Notes under the pieces: generated by a model
The model's database searches: none
Seen by the model: only the letters and a program-made list of their open reading frames with translations
Told to the model about the DNA's origin: nothing
Shown: piece by piece, positions 52,310 to 60,739 of the stretch
Numbering within the stretch: the first letter of the stretch is position 1
Layout: each line of letters starts with the position of its first letter
Position numbers and translations under genes: made by a program
Source: Hyphococcus lacteus
GTDB taxonomy: Bacteria; Pseudomonadota; Alphaproteobacteria; Caulobacterales; Parvularculaceae
NCBI RefSeq assembly: GCF_041058985.1
Contig: NZ_JBEHZE010000001.1
Location: forward strand, 682,001 to 746,000
Direction of reading: 5' to 3'
DNA length: 64,000 bases

Positions 52310-52403
52310 AACCCCCATGTATTCGGTCCCCCAGCACAATAATTTGCTATTCAATTGAGTGTGACCGAGTCAAAAATAGAAAAAAGATAAAGAAAACAAA
52401 TTC

Positions 52404-53126
52404 ATGCCAACGTCAGCCCCGAGCCAATCCTACCCTGCACGTCTCGAACTTGAGACGTCACTGTCGCGCATGGCCGCGCAGGTAGAGAGTCAATTGGCCG
52501 GCGCAATTGGTGCGTTTGAGCGGCGGGACATCCCAACCGCAGAAAAAATTATTGCGGCTGACGAACGTATAGACGCCTTCGATCATGCGATCGAAAACAA
52601 AGTCATGGAATTACTGCTGCACGGCCCGTTACCCGAAGAGGCCCTGCGCGAGGTCATGACCATCGGCAAAATTGCCGGTGAACTTGAGCGCGTTGGTGAT
52701 CTTGCAAAAAACGTTGCTAAACGAACTTTAGTGGTCAGCATGGAAGCGCCCGCGCGCCCAACCTCTGGCGTTGCGCGCATGGGCCGCGCGAGCTTGCGAC
52801 AAATCTCAGACATTCTTACAGCGTACTCAGCGCGCAATCTCAACGCTGCGAAAGCAGTTTGGGTCGGCGATGATGAACTCGACGAGTTGTATAACTCAGT
52901 ATTCGAAGAAATTTTGGTGGCGATGATGCGCGACCCGGCCAAGGTCAATGCGTGTACGCATCTGGTTTTCACAGCAAAGAATTTTGAGCGCGTCGGTGAC
53001 CATGCGACCAACATTGCTGAGGCATTGCATTTTCTGCTGACGGGGTCGCGTATTATGGAGTCTCGACCAAAAGGAGACAAGACCTCGACAATCACTGTTT
53101 CACCCCCTAAAGCGGGCACGGTTTAG
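52404..53126 (+). CDS. phoU: Phosphate signalling complex protein PhoU
   Basis: PhoU is the cytoplasmic helical-bundle adaptor that transmits phosphate status from the Pst transporter to PhoR. The 240-residue protein shows two repeats, each with a metal-binding acidic motif: AADERIDAFDHAIE and GDDELDELYNSVFE, with GELERVGDLAKNVAKR and NFERVGDHATNIAE. It lies between phoR and phoB on one strand. The pstSCAB genes usually found with it are absent from the window. Confidence 0.96.
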   Translation: MPTSAPSQSYPARLELETSLSRMAAQVESQLAGAIGAFERRDIPTAEKIIAADERIDAFDHAIENKVMELLLHGPLPEEALREVMTIGKIAGELERVGDLAKNVAKRTLVVSMEAPARPTSGVARMGRASLRQISDILTAYSARNLNAAKAVWVGDDELDELYNSVFEEILVAMMRDPAKVNACTHLVFTAKNFERVGDHATNIAEALHFLLTGSRIMESRPKGDKTSTITVSPPKAGTV

Positions 53127-53234
53127 ACAGAAACAGGATCCGCATCAGGTTCTGATTATCGAGGACGCCACATTTCATCGGCACCTTGATATCGCGTCAC
53201 AACCCGATGCGCCTAAGACATGGGACGTGCCGGC

Positions 53235-53924
53235 ATGCCCGAGACAAAGGTCTTGATCGTCGAAGATGAAGACGCTCTTTCGACCCTTCTAGAATACAAC
53301 CTTACCAAAGAAAAATTTGATGTTGCGATCGCCACTGATGGCGAAGACGGCCTGCTGAAGGTCGAAGAATACGGACCGGACATCATTATCCTTGATTGGA
53401 TGCTACCGAAGGTATCAGGCATTGAAGTATGCCGCCGCCTTCGCGCGAAACCGGAAACCCGGAACATTCCAATCATTATGCTCACCGCGCGGTCAGAAGA
53501 AGCCGACCGCATTCGCGGTTTAGAAACTGGCGCAGATGATTATTTAACCAAGCCATTTTCAACCGCGGAATTGATGGCGCGCCTAAAAGCAATCTTGCGG
53601 CGCATCCGACCCGGCCTTGCCGATGATACGGTAGTGTTTGGCGACATCAGCATTGATCGCGTGTCGCACAAGGTCACGCGCGGCGACAAAGAAATTCATC
53701 TTGGGCCGACGGAGTTTCGTCTTCTCGACCATTTGATTCAACATCCGGGTCGGGTTTTCTCACGCGAGCAGTTGTTGAATGCCGTTTGGGGTTCTGACGT
53801 TTTCGTCGAAGTCCGTACAGTTGATGTGCATATTGGCCGACTACGAAAAGCGCTCAATAAATATAAACAGGGCGATGCTATTCGAACGGTACGATCTGCG
53901 GGTTATGCGCTTGATATGAGCTAA
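53235..53924 (+). CDS. phoB: Phosphate regulon response regulator PhoB
   Basis: A 229-residue OmpR-family regulator. The receiver domain (1-120) has the acidic pocket VEDEDA, the phospho-acceptor in ILDWMLPK, and K in DYLTKPFS. The C-terminal winged helix (135-228) has LGPTEFRLLDHLIQHPGRVFSREQL and TVDVHIGRLRKAL. The start is either ATG at 53220 or 53235; the latter gives the usual N-terminus and follows GGGAC. A bidirectional terminator follows. Confidence 0.95.
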   Translation: MPETKVLIVEDEDALSTLLEYNLTKEKFDVAIATDGEDGLLKVEEYGPDIIILDWMLPKVSGIEVCRRLRAKPETRNIPIIMLTARSEEADRIRGLETGADDYLTKPFSTAELMARLKAILRRIRPGLADDTVVFGDISIDRVSHKVTRGDKEIHLGPTEFRLLDHLIQHPGRVFSREQLLNAVWGSDVFVEVRTVDVHIGRLRKALNKYKQGDAIRTVRSAGYALDMS

Positions 53925-53953
53925 AAAAAAGCCCGCCAAATGGCGGGCTTTTT
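53925..53953. terminator. Bidirectional intrinsic terminator between phoB and gcrA
   Basis: A-run, GCCCGCC (53931-53937), a four-base loop, GGCGGGC (53942-53948) and a T-run give a symmetric stem that can end both the phoB and the convergent gcrA transcripts. Confidence 0.93.
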
Positions 53954-53974
53954 AAATTGCTATAGCTGCTTAGA

Positions 53975-54490
53975 TTAGCTTGCGGCTGCGCGACGCTTTT
54001 CGAGCAATGCAGATGCTGGACGACGAACCATCGGACGGTCGCGACGTTGTGGTGGCTGAAATGCGAGACGCGCATGATGCGTGCAATAGGATTTACCCAT
54101 TGATGCAGGTTGTCCGCAAAAATGGAAATCATCTTTCGCCGGGTCGCCAATAGGCCATTTACACATATTGTTTTTGATCGTCGCGACGGTCGTCATCGCG
54201 CCGGTATCAAGAACAACTGGGGTGATCGTATCAACTTCAGGAATAACCGATTTAATCTCAGTCCGTTGCTGCGGTTTAACCGTAACAACTTCTTCGCGAG
54301 GCTCCTGCGAAGGACCGCAACCGCGTTGTGGTTTCGCTGGTGTCGCGCGCCCAGAAAGGCCAAGACGGTGCACTTTACCGATCACTGCATTCCGCGTGAC
54401 GCCACCCATCTTATTTGCTATTTGCGCCGCCGAGAGCCCTTCAGCCCATAGGGTTTTCAAAAGCTCCACCCGCTCATCCGTCCAAGCCAT
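53975..54490 (-). CDS. gcrA: Cell cycle regulator GcrA
   Basis: GcrA is the alphaproteobacterial transcription factor that, with DnaA, CtrA and CcrM, drives cell-cycle gene expression by binding sigma-70 polymerase at methylated GANTC promoters. The N-terminal helix-turn-helix reads MAWTDERVELLKTLWAEGLS and RNAVIGKVHRLGLSGR. The C-terminal sigma-interaction domain has CKWPIGDPAKDDFHFC and the final CTHHARLAFQPPQRR. A GATTC site, a possible CcrM target, lies about 20 bases upstream of the start (54510-54514). The length of 171 residues is normal. Confidence 0.96.
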   Translation of the reverse strand: MAWTDERVELLKTLWAEGLSAAQIANKMGGVTRNAVIGKVHRLGLSGRATPAKPQRGCGPSQEPREEVVTVKPQQRTEIKSVIPEVDTITPVVLDTGAMTTVATIKNNMCKWPIGDPAKDDFHFCGQPASMGKSYCTHHARLAFQPPQRRDRPMVRRPASALLEKRRAAAS

Positions 54491-54735
54491 CTCGACTTCT
54501 CCTCGCGTTGATTCCGGAAAGCGCTACCGCGCTGGTCTAAATCTCAATATTTAGTGTAGTGAGTTAACGCCACTCCCTGGGCGCCTAAATATAGTATCCT
54601 ATAGGTTGAAAAACACAACATGGCGCCCCCACAAATTTTTGCCCACCACATGTTGATAAATCGTCATACTTGACGCGAACGCGCCATAGCGCGCACACAC
54701 AGGTTGCAACGCAATAATCAAAATTGGCACTTTTT
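54491..54735. promoter_or_regulatory. Divergent promoter region between gcrA and the ABC permease
   Basis: This 245-base gap is AT-rich and carries two inverted repeats: CTAAAT/ATTTAG at 54537-54554 with a 6-base loop, and CAACATG/CATGTTG at 54616-54622 and 54649-54655. A TTGACG element lies near 54670. Promoters for both genes are expected here; none is assigned with confidence. Confidence 0.4.
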
Positions 54736-55596
54736 ATGACCACGACAGACACTTCAAAAGAAACAGAAATTCCCGCATTCGACCTGAGCGCAGGCTTTGG
54801 CGCACGTCGCTTTGGGGCCGTCAACTGGCTTGGATTGTGGACGCTTTACCTCAAAGAGGTACGCCGCTTCATGAAGGTGGTTTTTCAGACCGTTATTGCG
54901 CCGGTTATTCAAACGCTCCTGTTCCTGATTGTCTTTACACAGGCTTTTGGCGCTGCGCGGCCCGATGTAAATGGTGTTCCATTCATCGAATTTCTGGCCC
55001 CCGGCCTTATTATGATGGCAGTGCTAACCAACGCATTCACCAATTCCTCTTCCTCGCTCATTATTGCCAAGGTCCAAGGATCAATCGTCGACGTTCTCAT
55101 GCCGCCATTGTCCGCGTTCGAACTTACGGTTGCGCTCGTCGCGGGCGCAGCCACACGCGGGATTATGGTTGGTCTGATCACGGCCACCACCTGCGCCGTG
55201 TTTATGGCCTTCAATGGCAACCCAATGCGTATCGAAGCCTTCTGGGCTATTCTTTATTTTTCAATGGCTGCGGCGGTCATCTTTGCAAGCCTCGGTGCTA
55301 TCGGCGGGATCTGGGCCGACAAATTTGATCAGCTCGCCGCCGTCTCGAACTTCGTTATAACGCCGCTGACATTTCTCTCTGGTACGTTTTATTCAATCGA
55401 AAACCTGCCTGAGCCATTCCGCACCATAAGCCACTACAACCCGGTCTATTATTTGATTGATGGGTTCCGTGCTGGCTTTACTGGCGTTCACGAAGCCAGC
55501 GCCGTAACGGGCGTTTTAGTCACCTTAAGCCTCGCTGGAATTTTCTCTGCGGTTGCTTACATGCTGCTGCGCATTGGATACAAAATCAAAGACTAA
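54736..55596 (+). CDS. ABC-2 type transporter permease
   Basis: A 286-residue inner-membrane permease with six helices, of the YadH/ABC-2 family. Family features are YLKEVRRFMKVVFQTVIAPV at the N-terminus, FLAPGLIMMAVL and the C-terminal FLSGTFYSIENLPEPFRTI followed by NPVYYLIDGFRAGF. The ATPase partner, normally adjacent, is absent from the window, so it must be encoded elsewhere or the subunit pairs with a distant ATPase. The start at 54736 gives a hydrophilic 30-residue N-terminus. It is nine bases before hslO and likely co-transcribed. Confidence 0.93.
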   Translation: MTTTDTSKETEIPAFDLSAGFGARRFGAVNWLGLWTLYLKEVRRFMKVVFQTVIAPVIQTLLFLIVFTQAFGAARPDVNGVPFIEFLAPGLIMMAVLTNAFTNSSSSLIIAKVQGSIVDVLMPPLSAFELTVALVAGAATRGIMVGLITATTCAVFMAFNGNPMRIEAFWAILYFSMAAAVIFASLGAIGGIWADKFDQLAAVSNFVITPLTFLSGTFYSIENLPEPFRTISHYNPVYYLIDGFRAGFTGVHEASAVTGVLVTLSLAGIFSAVAYMLLRIGYKIKD

Positions 55597-55604
55597 GGCT
55601 TTTC

Positions 55605-56522
55605 ATGTCACAAACTTCTCCTCAGAACGATTTCATTTTGCCGTTTCAGATCGCTGACACGGCCGTACGTGGCCGCATGGTTCGGCTTTCTGGGTCAATT
55701 GATCAAATTTTGAATGCACACGAATTTCCTGACCATTTGAGCGAACTCGTAGGCGAAGCAACAGCGCTTGTGGCGATGATGGGCGCGGCGCTAAAATTCG
55801 AAGGAAAGCTTATCTTCCAGGCCCAAGGTGATGGCCCTGCCTCTTTGGTCGTCGCGGACTATTCCGCTGGCGGTGCCTTACGCGCCACCGCCAAGGCTGA
55901 TCGCCTTGACGATTTGCCAAAGGGGGCGGCTGCCCTATTGGGCAAAGGGTCGATCGTCATGACGATTGATCAGGGGGCTGATATGGAACGCTATCAAGGC
56001 GTAACCGCAATCGAGGGCGAAACACTCGCCGAGACCGCAGTCTCTTATTTCGCCCAATCCGAGCAAATCCCAACGGTCATCAAGCTTGCCGTTGGCCGCA
56101 TTCAAGCCCCCGGAGAAAAAGAGCAATGGCGCGCGGGCGGTATCATGGCGCAGTTTGTACCCGGTGAAGGCGGCACGCGTGAGCGCGGTGAAGCATCACT
56201 TTTATCTAGTGACGATCAGGAAATTTGGGACCGTTCGCGCGCTTTTATCGAAACAACACAGGCCGACGAATTACTCGACCCGTCAATCACCGCCGAGACT
56301 CTGCTGTACCGGCTTTTCCACGAAGATGGTGTGCGTACGTTTGATTCCATGCCCCTACGTGCTGAATGTAGCTGCGAGATGGAAAAAGTCTCTGCCGTTC
56401 TCGCGCGCTATTCAAAAGAAGAGCTAAGCGATATGGTAGAGGGTGATGCTATCAACGTAGCCTGTGAGTTTTGCCGCCAGACATACCGGTTCACACCGGA
56501 AGGAACACCTATCACCTCATGA
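55605..56522 (+). CDS. hslO: Redox-activated molecular chaperone Hsp33
   Basis: Hsp33 is a cytoplasmic holdase activated when oxidation releases zinc from its cysteines. The 305-residue protein has the N-terminal FQIADTAVRGRMVRL and DGPASLVVADYSAGG core, and the redox switch with CSCEMEKV (C-x-C) and CEFCRQTY (C-x2-C) near the C-terminus. Its stop codon overlaps the ppk2 start by four bases (ATGA). Confidence 0.96.
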   Translation: MSQTSPQNDFILPFQIADTAVRGRMVRLSGSIDQILNAHEFPDHLSELVGEATALVAMMGAALKFEGKLIFQAQGDGPASLVVADYSAGGALRATAKADRLDDLPKGAAALLGKGSIVMTIDQGADMERYQGVTAIEGETLAETAVSYFAQSEQIPTVIKLAVGRIQAPGEKEQWRAGGIMAQFVPGEGGTRERGEASLLSSDDQEIWDRSRAFIETTQADELLDPSITAETLLYRLFHEDGVRTFDSMPLRAECSCEMEKVSAVLARYSKEELSDMVEGDAINVACEFCRQTYRFTPEGTPITS

Positions 56523-57313
56523 AAAAAAAGCGCTTTGCCAAAGAACTTGAACCACTAGAACTCGAGCTTGCAAAACTGCAAGAAACAGTCGCGCGCAAGG
56601 GGATGAAAGTCGCAATCATCTTTGAGGGGCGCGATGCGGCGGGAAAAGGCGGCGCAATCAAAACCATCATGAGACGGATGAATGCGCGAATTTGGCGTAT
56701 CGCCGCCCTTCCAAAGCCGTCTGCCCGTGAACGTACCCAGTGGTATTTCGAGCGATATGTTAAACACCTGCCTGCTGGCGGCGAAATTGTTCTGTTTGAC
56801 CGGTCTTGGTATAACCGTGCCGTTGTTGAGCCTGTCATGGGGTTTTGCACCCAAGACGAGCACGAACAATTCATGCGCGAAGTCCCGAACTTTGAAAAAA
56901 TGCTCGTGGATAGCGGTATGATCGTTATCAAGTTCTGGATTCACGTTTCCGCCGAGGAACAAGAAAAACGTTTTCAGGACCGCGCAAACGATCCGCGCAA
57001 GCGCTGGAAGCTTTCACCTATCGACCTCAAGGCACGTGACCTATGGATAGAATTCACCCGGTATCGCGACAAAATGTTTGCGCAAACGCACACAGATCAC
57101 GCACCTTGGCTAGTGGTCGACGGCAATGACAAAGAAACAGCACGATTAAACATTATTCGCGCGGTGCTGGATCGTGTTCCCTATGAATTTAATAAACAAG
57201 CATTCGATCCAATCGAATTGCCGCCGCGCCCGAACATCAAAGACAGTGATTACAACGAGCCATCACTCGATGAGCTAAACCTAGTCAAAGACTATTACGC
57301 TGAGGACAAATAG
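56519..57313 (+). CDS. ppk2: Polyphosphate kinase 2
   Basis: PPK2 enzymes transfer phosphate between polyphosphate and nucleotides, usually making GTP or ATP. The 264-residue protein has the Walker A-like GRDAAGKGGAIK, ALPKPSARERTQWYF, and the lid/Walker B segment LFDRSWYNRAVVEPVMGF. This is the single-domain class I form. The ATG at 56519 lies inside the last codons of hslO, with AAGGA about 13 bases upstream, so expression is likely coupled to Hsp33. The direction of the reaction and the preferred nucleotide cannot be told from sequence. Confidence 0.94.
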   Translation: MKKKRFAKELEPLELELAKLQETVARKGMKVAIIFEGRDAAGKGGAIKTIMRRMNARIWRIAALPKPSARERTQWYFERYVKHLPAGGEIVLFDRSWYNRAVVEPVMGFCTQDEHEQFMREVPNFEKMLVDSGMIVIKFWIHVSAEEQEKRFQDRANDPRKRWKLSPIDLKARDLWIEFTRYRDKMFAQTHTDHAPWLVVDGNDKETARLNIIRAVLDRVPYEFNKQAFDPIELPPRPNIKDSDYNEPSLDELNLVKDYYAEDK

Positions 57314-57398
57314 CGCATTGACTTAATTCACTAATTTTTCCATCGGAACTATTCTTAACCTTGCTTGTTGCATTCACGCATACCAAGAGGAGCGCGTG

Positions 57399-57878
57399 AT
57401 GAAAAACAAGGGATTTTCTGTAATGGCGCTAGCAGCGCTAATGCTTGCTGGCTGCGCGACCGGATCTTATGGTCCACGATATGAACCGGCGCGGTCCCAA
57501 GCGGACGCTGGGTATTCCGACTACAGAATAGATGACAATCGTTACCGCGTACAGTATCGCGTAGACAATGGCGATACACAGTTAGCTCAAGATTGGGCCC
57601 TTCGACGCGCTGCCGAAGTCACTCTTGATCAGCGCTATGACTGGTTCCAAATTATAAGTCGGAACCGCTCTTTCCGGGATGATGATTTTGAGCGCTATGA
57701 TCGGTTTCAAACCTATAATGATCGAAATGACACTCGCCCGCGCTATGATAGCCGCTATGACGACGATGCCATTGTGGTGATTGAAATTATCATGGGCAAC
57801 AACCCACCACCGCGAAGCGCAAGCGTCTATGACGCACGCCAAGTACTAGATTACACCCGCGGTCGGACCCGTTATTAA
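57399..57878 (+). CDS. CC0125/CC1285-type lipoprotein
   Basis: A 159-residue lipoprotein with a lipobox (LMLAGC) and the family segment GYSDYRIDDNRYRVQYRVDN followed by a Leu/Arg helix (LRRAAEVTLDQRYDWFQII). The C-terminal third is rich in Arg, Asp and Tyr. I recall the family from caulobacters; its function is unknown. The start at 57399 follows AAGAGGAG. It overlaps the convergent glycosyltransferase gene by four bases. Confidence 0.82.
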   Translation: MKNKGFSVMALAALMLAGCATGSYGPRYEPARSQADAGYSDYRIDDNRYRVQYRVDNGDTQLAQDWALRRAAEVTLDQRYDWFQIISRNRSFRDDDFERYDRFQTYNDRNDTRPRYDSRYDDDAIVVIEIIMGNNPPPRSASVYDARQVLDYTRGRTRY

Positions 57879-58672
57879 TCGTTTTTCAAGTTGGAGCGTG
57901 CCTCAGCTTTCGCACGCTCCCACATTTTTACGTCCCGCATCCATCGCCCCTGCGCGGACATAAAAGCGATAGCAAATCCATAAATTCCACCACGAAAATA
58001 TTGCTGCAATAAATATTTTTTTACAAAATAAAATGGCAATCCAAAAATAATGCGCAGAGCGAGATATGGCTTAGGTTTAATCGCCAGTGCCGCCGCACGA
58101 ACCGATGAATTCCGATTGAGCTTCGCCATAAATTGTTCTGCGCCCGTGAACGCATGGTGATAGATCGGCGCGTCTAAACATCCTACCGCGACGCCCGCCG
58201 GAATTTCAAACTGATCCCATGCTTTATGAGCGGGCATTCGAACCGAACGCCGGTCATAAAGCTTATGACGAGATTGCAACCCGAATGTCGTCCAGGGCGC
58301 GCCCACCGGAGGCACTAACGCAAGCATAGTTTTGAATATTTTTTCGCTCGGCTCACCATTTGCAAACAATGATCTTATTTCTGCCGCGAGCGCTGGTGTG
58401 ACAATTTCATCCGCATCAAGATCGAGAAGCCAGTCATGTTGGCAGGCCTCTTCGGCAAGTCGCTTTTGATGCCCATTGCCCAGCCAGCCATGCTCGATCA
58501 CGCGAGCACCCGCATCGCGCGCCAACGCTATTGTGTCATCCGTGGAGCCAGAGTCGATGACCACCACCTCATCGGCAATCAACAGCGCAGACTGCACGAC
58601 ATCACCAATCATCCGCGCCTCGTTGAGCGTGCGAATATAAGCGGAAATGGGCAATGTTGTTTTTTCGGTCAT
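57875..58672 (-). CDS. Glycosyltransferase family 2, lipopolysaccharide core type (WaaE/KdtX-like)
   Basis: A 265-residue GT-A enzyme. Features are ISAYIRTLNEARMIGDVV, VVVIDSGSTDDT, and the DXD-type LLDLDADEIV, then RSVRMPAHKAWDQ and a membrane-associated C-terminus (LALRIIFGLPFYFVKKYLLQ). This pattern is typical of beta-1,4-glucosyltransferases of the inner core. The acceptor is not known. The gene stands alone on the minus strand. Confidence 0.88.
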   Translation of the reverse strand: MTEKTTLPISAYIRTLNEARMIGDVVQSALLIADEVVVIDSGSTDDTIALARDAGARVIEHGWLGNGHQKRLAEEACQHDWLLDLDADEIVTPALAAEIRSLFANGEPSEKIFKTMLALVPPVGAPWTTFGLQSRHKLYDRRSVRMPAHKAWDQFEIPAGVAVGCLDAPIYHHAFTGAEQFMAKLNRNSSVRAAALAIKPKPYLALRIIFGLPFYFVKKYLLQQYFRGGIYGFAIAFMSAQGRWMRDVKMWERAKAEARSNLKND

Positions 58673-58736
58673 ACCACCGTCGAATAAACGAAAAACCGAC
58701 GCACCAATGACTTAGCGCGCCGGTTTCTTAGGTTCT

Positions 58737-60620
58737 TTAGTTCGCTGTAGAAGCCGCAATCCAAGCATCGACTTGCTCTTCAAGGATAGCAAGTGGCAGC
58801 GCCCCGTCTTTTAAAACCACATCGTGAAAAGCCCGGACATCAAAATCGTCGCCTAAGGCTGCCTCAGCCCGGCGGCGCAATTCGAGAATTTTGTTCATTC
58901 CGATTTTATACGCCGTCGCTTGACCCGGCATGGCGATATATCGCTCGATCGCCATAACTACGTCTCCTTCCGGGTTCGGTGTATTTTCCATCAGATAGTT
59001 GATCGCTTCTTCACGAGTCCATTTTTTGTCGTGAATACCAGTATCAACAACAAGCCGCGCAGCACGCCAAAGCTCCATCGCAAGACGTCCAAAATCAGAA
59101 TAAGGGTCGTCATAGAACCCCATTTCCTTCGGAATATATTCCGAATAAAGCCCCCACCCTTCGGTGTACGCCGTAAATCCGCCAAATCGACGGAAGCTAG
59201 GGACGTTCTCCAGCTCCTGCATAATGGCAAGCTGCATATGATGGCCGGGAATACCTTCGTGATAGGCCAGAGCTTCCATCTGATAAATCGGCATATTCGC
59301 GGTGTTATAAAGATTGGCGTAATAAATACCGGGACGTGATCCGTCCGGCGCAGGACGCTGATAGAACGCTTTGCCCGCTGACTTTTCACGGAACGGCTCT
59401 ACTTTCTTCACAACCAAATCAGCTTTTGGTTTGGTATAGAAAAGCTCGTCTAAACGGCCACGCATGACATCAATTATTTCCGTTGCCTTTGCGAGGTAAT
59501 CTGCCCGCCCCTGTTCCGTATTCGGATAAGTAAATTTTCCATCCGGATCTTCACGCATATAAACAAAGAACTCTTGCAACGTGCCATCAAAGCCGACTTG
59601 TTCTTTGATCTCATTCATCTCGCCATGAATGCGATCAATCTCAGATAGACCAAGATCATGAACCTCTTTGGCTGTCATGTTGGTTGTGGTCATTACCTCA
59701 AGGCGGTTCGCGTAATACGCTTCGCCATCGGGCAGCTTCCAAGCGCCGTCATCATTATTAACTTGCGCCGCTTGGGTCTGGAACATATCAATCAGCGCCT
59801 CATAGGCGGGTTTGACCGAATTGATCATGGCCTGTTCTGCGCGCGATTTAAGAGCTTGTTTTTGCTCGTCTTCAATATCTAACCCATCAATTTTTTTGTT
59901 GAAGTCCGCAAACAAAGTCGAAGGCTTTTCGCTATCATCATAGGGTGCCCCGGAAATAATATTCCGCGAGGTTTCTATCATTTTAGCGTATGCCCATTTC
60001 GGCGGATAAATTCCGCGTTCAAATTGCGCTTCAGCATTTTTTTGGTTTTGGGCGAGGTATTCCTTCATACCTTCAAGGCGTGCGATATAGGCTTCGGCCT
60101 CTTCAACATCATCGACCCTATGCTGATTAATTAGGAATGCCGGAGCAGAGGAATGCGGGCCCCGAAAATTACTAAACACATACCAGTGATCGTCGAATGG
60201 CTGATTGCGCTGCTCCTGCTCAGCTTCATATTCAAATAACCGATAAGAAAGTTGGGCAGATGGATCGAGACTTTCGAGAGAGAAAGTTTCACGCATTTCT
60301 TTGAGTGCTGCCATTTGCAGCTCAAACGATTCCTGCTCAAACTCTTCAGTAACATTGTCCCATTTATCGTAGTTTGTTTTGCGGCCAAGAAATGTCTGCG
60401 TCATCGGCGAACGCGCAACATCCGCTTCAAACTGCGCTTCGAACCACTGATTGATCTTGGCTGTTTGGCCCGCGTCGGGCTTTGCCTGTTCGGAATTGGC
60501 CTCTTGCGTCGCCGTTGATGATGTATTCACCGCAGAGGATTCTTCATCGCGGCCACAAGCCGAAACGAGCGCAACACTAGCGGCAGAAATAAGAAGTATA
60601 TTGCGAAATTGTGCAGTCAT
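58737..60620 (-). CDS. DUF885 family lipoprotein, probable metallopeptidase
   Basis: A 627-residue exported protein. The signal peptide ends in lipobox LVSAC (Cys22). A Ser/Thr/Ala linker (about 23-55) precedes the DUF885 domain, which carries the presumed zinc motif YHEGIPGHHMQ (residues 453-463) and the downstream glutamate in TEGWGLYSEY (486-495). Family members are thought to be peptidases; the substrate is unknown. The start at 60620 follows GGAG. Directly upstream lies a perfect 30-bp tandem repeat. Confidence 0.9.
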   Translation of the reverse strand: MTAQFRNILLISAASVALVSACGRDEESSAVNTSSTATQEANSEQAKPDAGQTAKINQWFEAQFEADVARSPMTQTFLGRKTNYDKWDNVTEEFEQESFELQMAALKEMRETFSLESLDPSAQLSYRLFEYEAEQEQRNQPFDDHWYVFSNFRGPHSSAPAFLINQHRVDDVEEAEAYIARLEGMKEYLAQNQKNAEAQFERGIYPPKWAYAKMIETSRNIISGAPYDDSEKPSTLFADFNKKIDGLDIEDEQKQALKSRAEQAMINSVKPAYEALIDMFQTQAAQVNNDDGAWKLPDGEAYYANRLEVMTTTNMTAKEVHDLGLSEIDRIHGEMNEIKEQVGFDGTLQEFFVYMREDPDGKFTYPNTEQGRADYLAKATEIIDVMRGRLDELFYTKPKADLVVKKVEPFREKSAGKAFYQRPAPDGSRPGIYYANLYNTANMPIYQMEALAYHEGIPGHHMQLAIMQELENVPSFRRFGGFTAYTEGWGLYSEYIPKEMGFYDDPYSDFGRLAMELWRAARLVVDTGIHDKKWTREEAINYLMENTPNPEGDVVMAIERYIAMPGQATAYKIGMNKILELRRRAEAALGDDFDVRAFHDVVLKDGALPLAILEEQVDAWIAASTAN

Positions 60621-60633
60621 TCAGGGACTCCGT

Positions 60634-60693
60634 TATAAATCTTTGCGCCACAATAGACGCTTGTATAAATCTTTGCGCCACAATAGACGCTTG
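60634..60693. repeat. Perfect 30-bp tandem direct repeat, two copies
   Basis: The unit starts TATAAATCTTTGCGCCAC and ends AATAGACGCTTG; copies are at 60634-60663 and 60664-60693 without a mismatch. It lies 13 bases upstream of the DUF885 start codon and ends about 45 bases from the regulator stop at 60740. It therefore occupies the likely promoter and 5' untranslated region. The identity of the copies points to a recent duplication. Confidence 0.95.
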
Positions 60694-60739
60694 GATACAA
60701 GCTAAGCAATCGATCAATCGGCGACAACCCGACCACAGC

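Noticed and set aside
54585..54824. A 79-codon minus-strand frame across the gcrA/permease promoter region.
   Set aside because: It overlaps the N-terminal part of the permease, has no family features, and looks like a chance frame.
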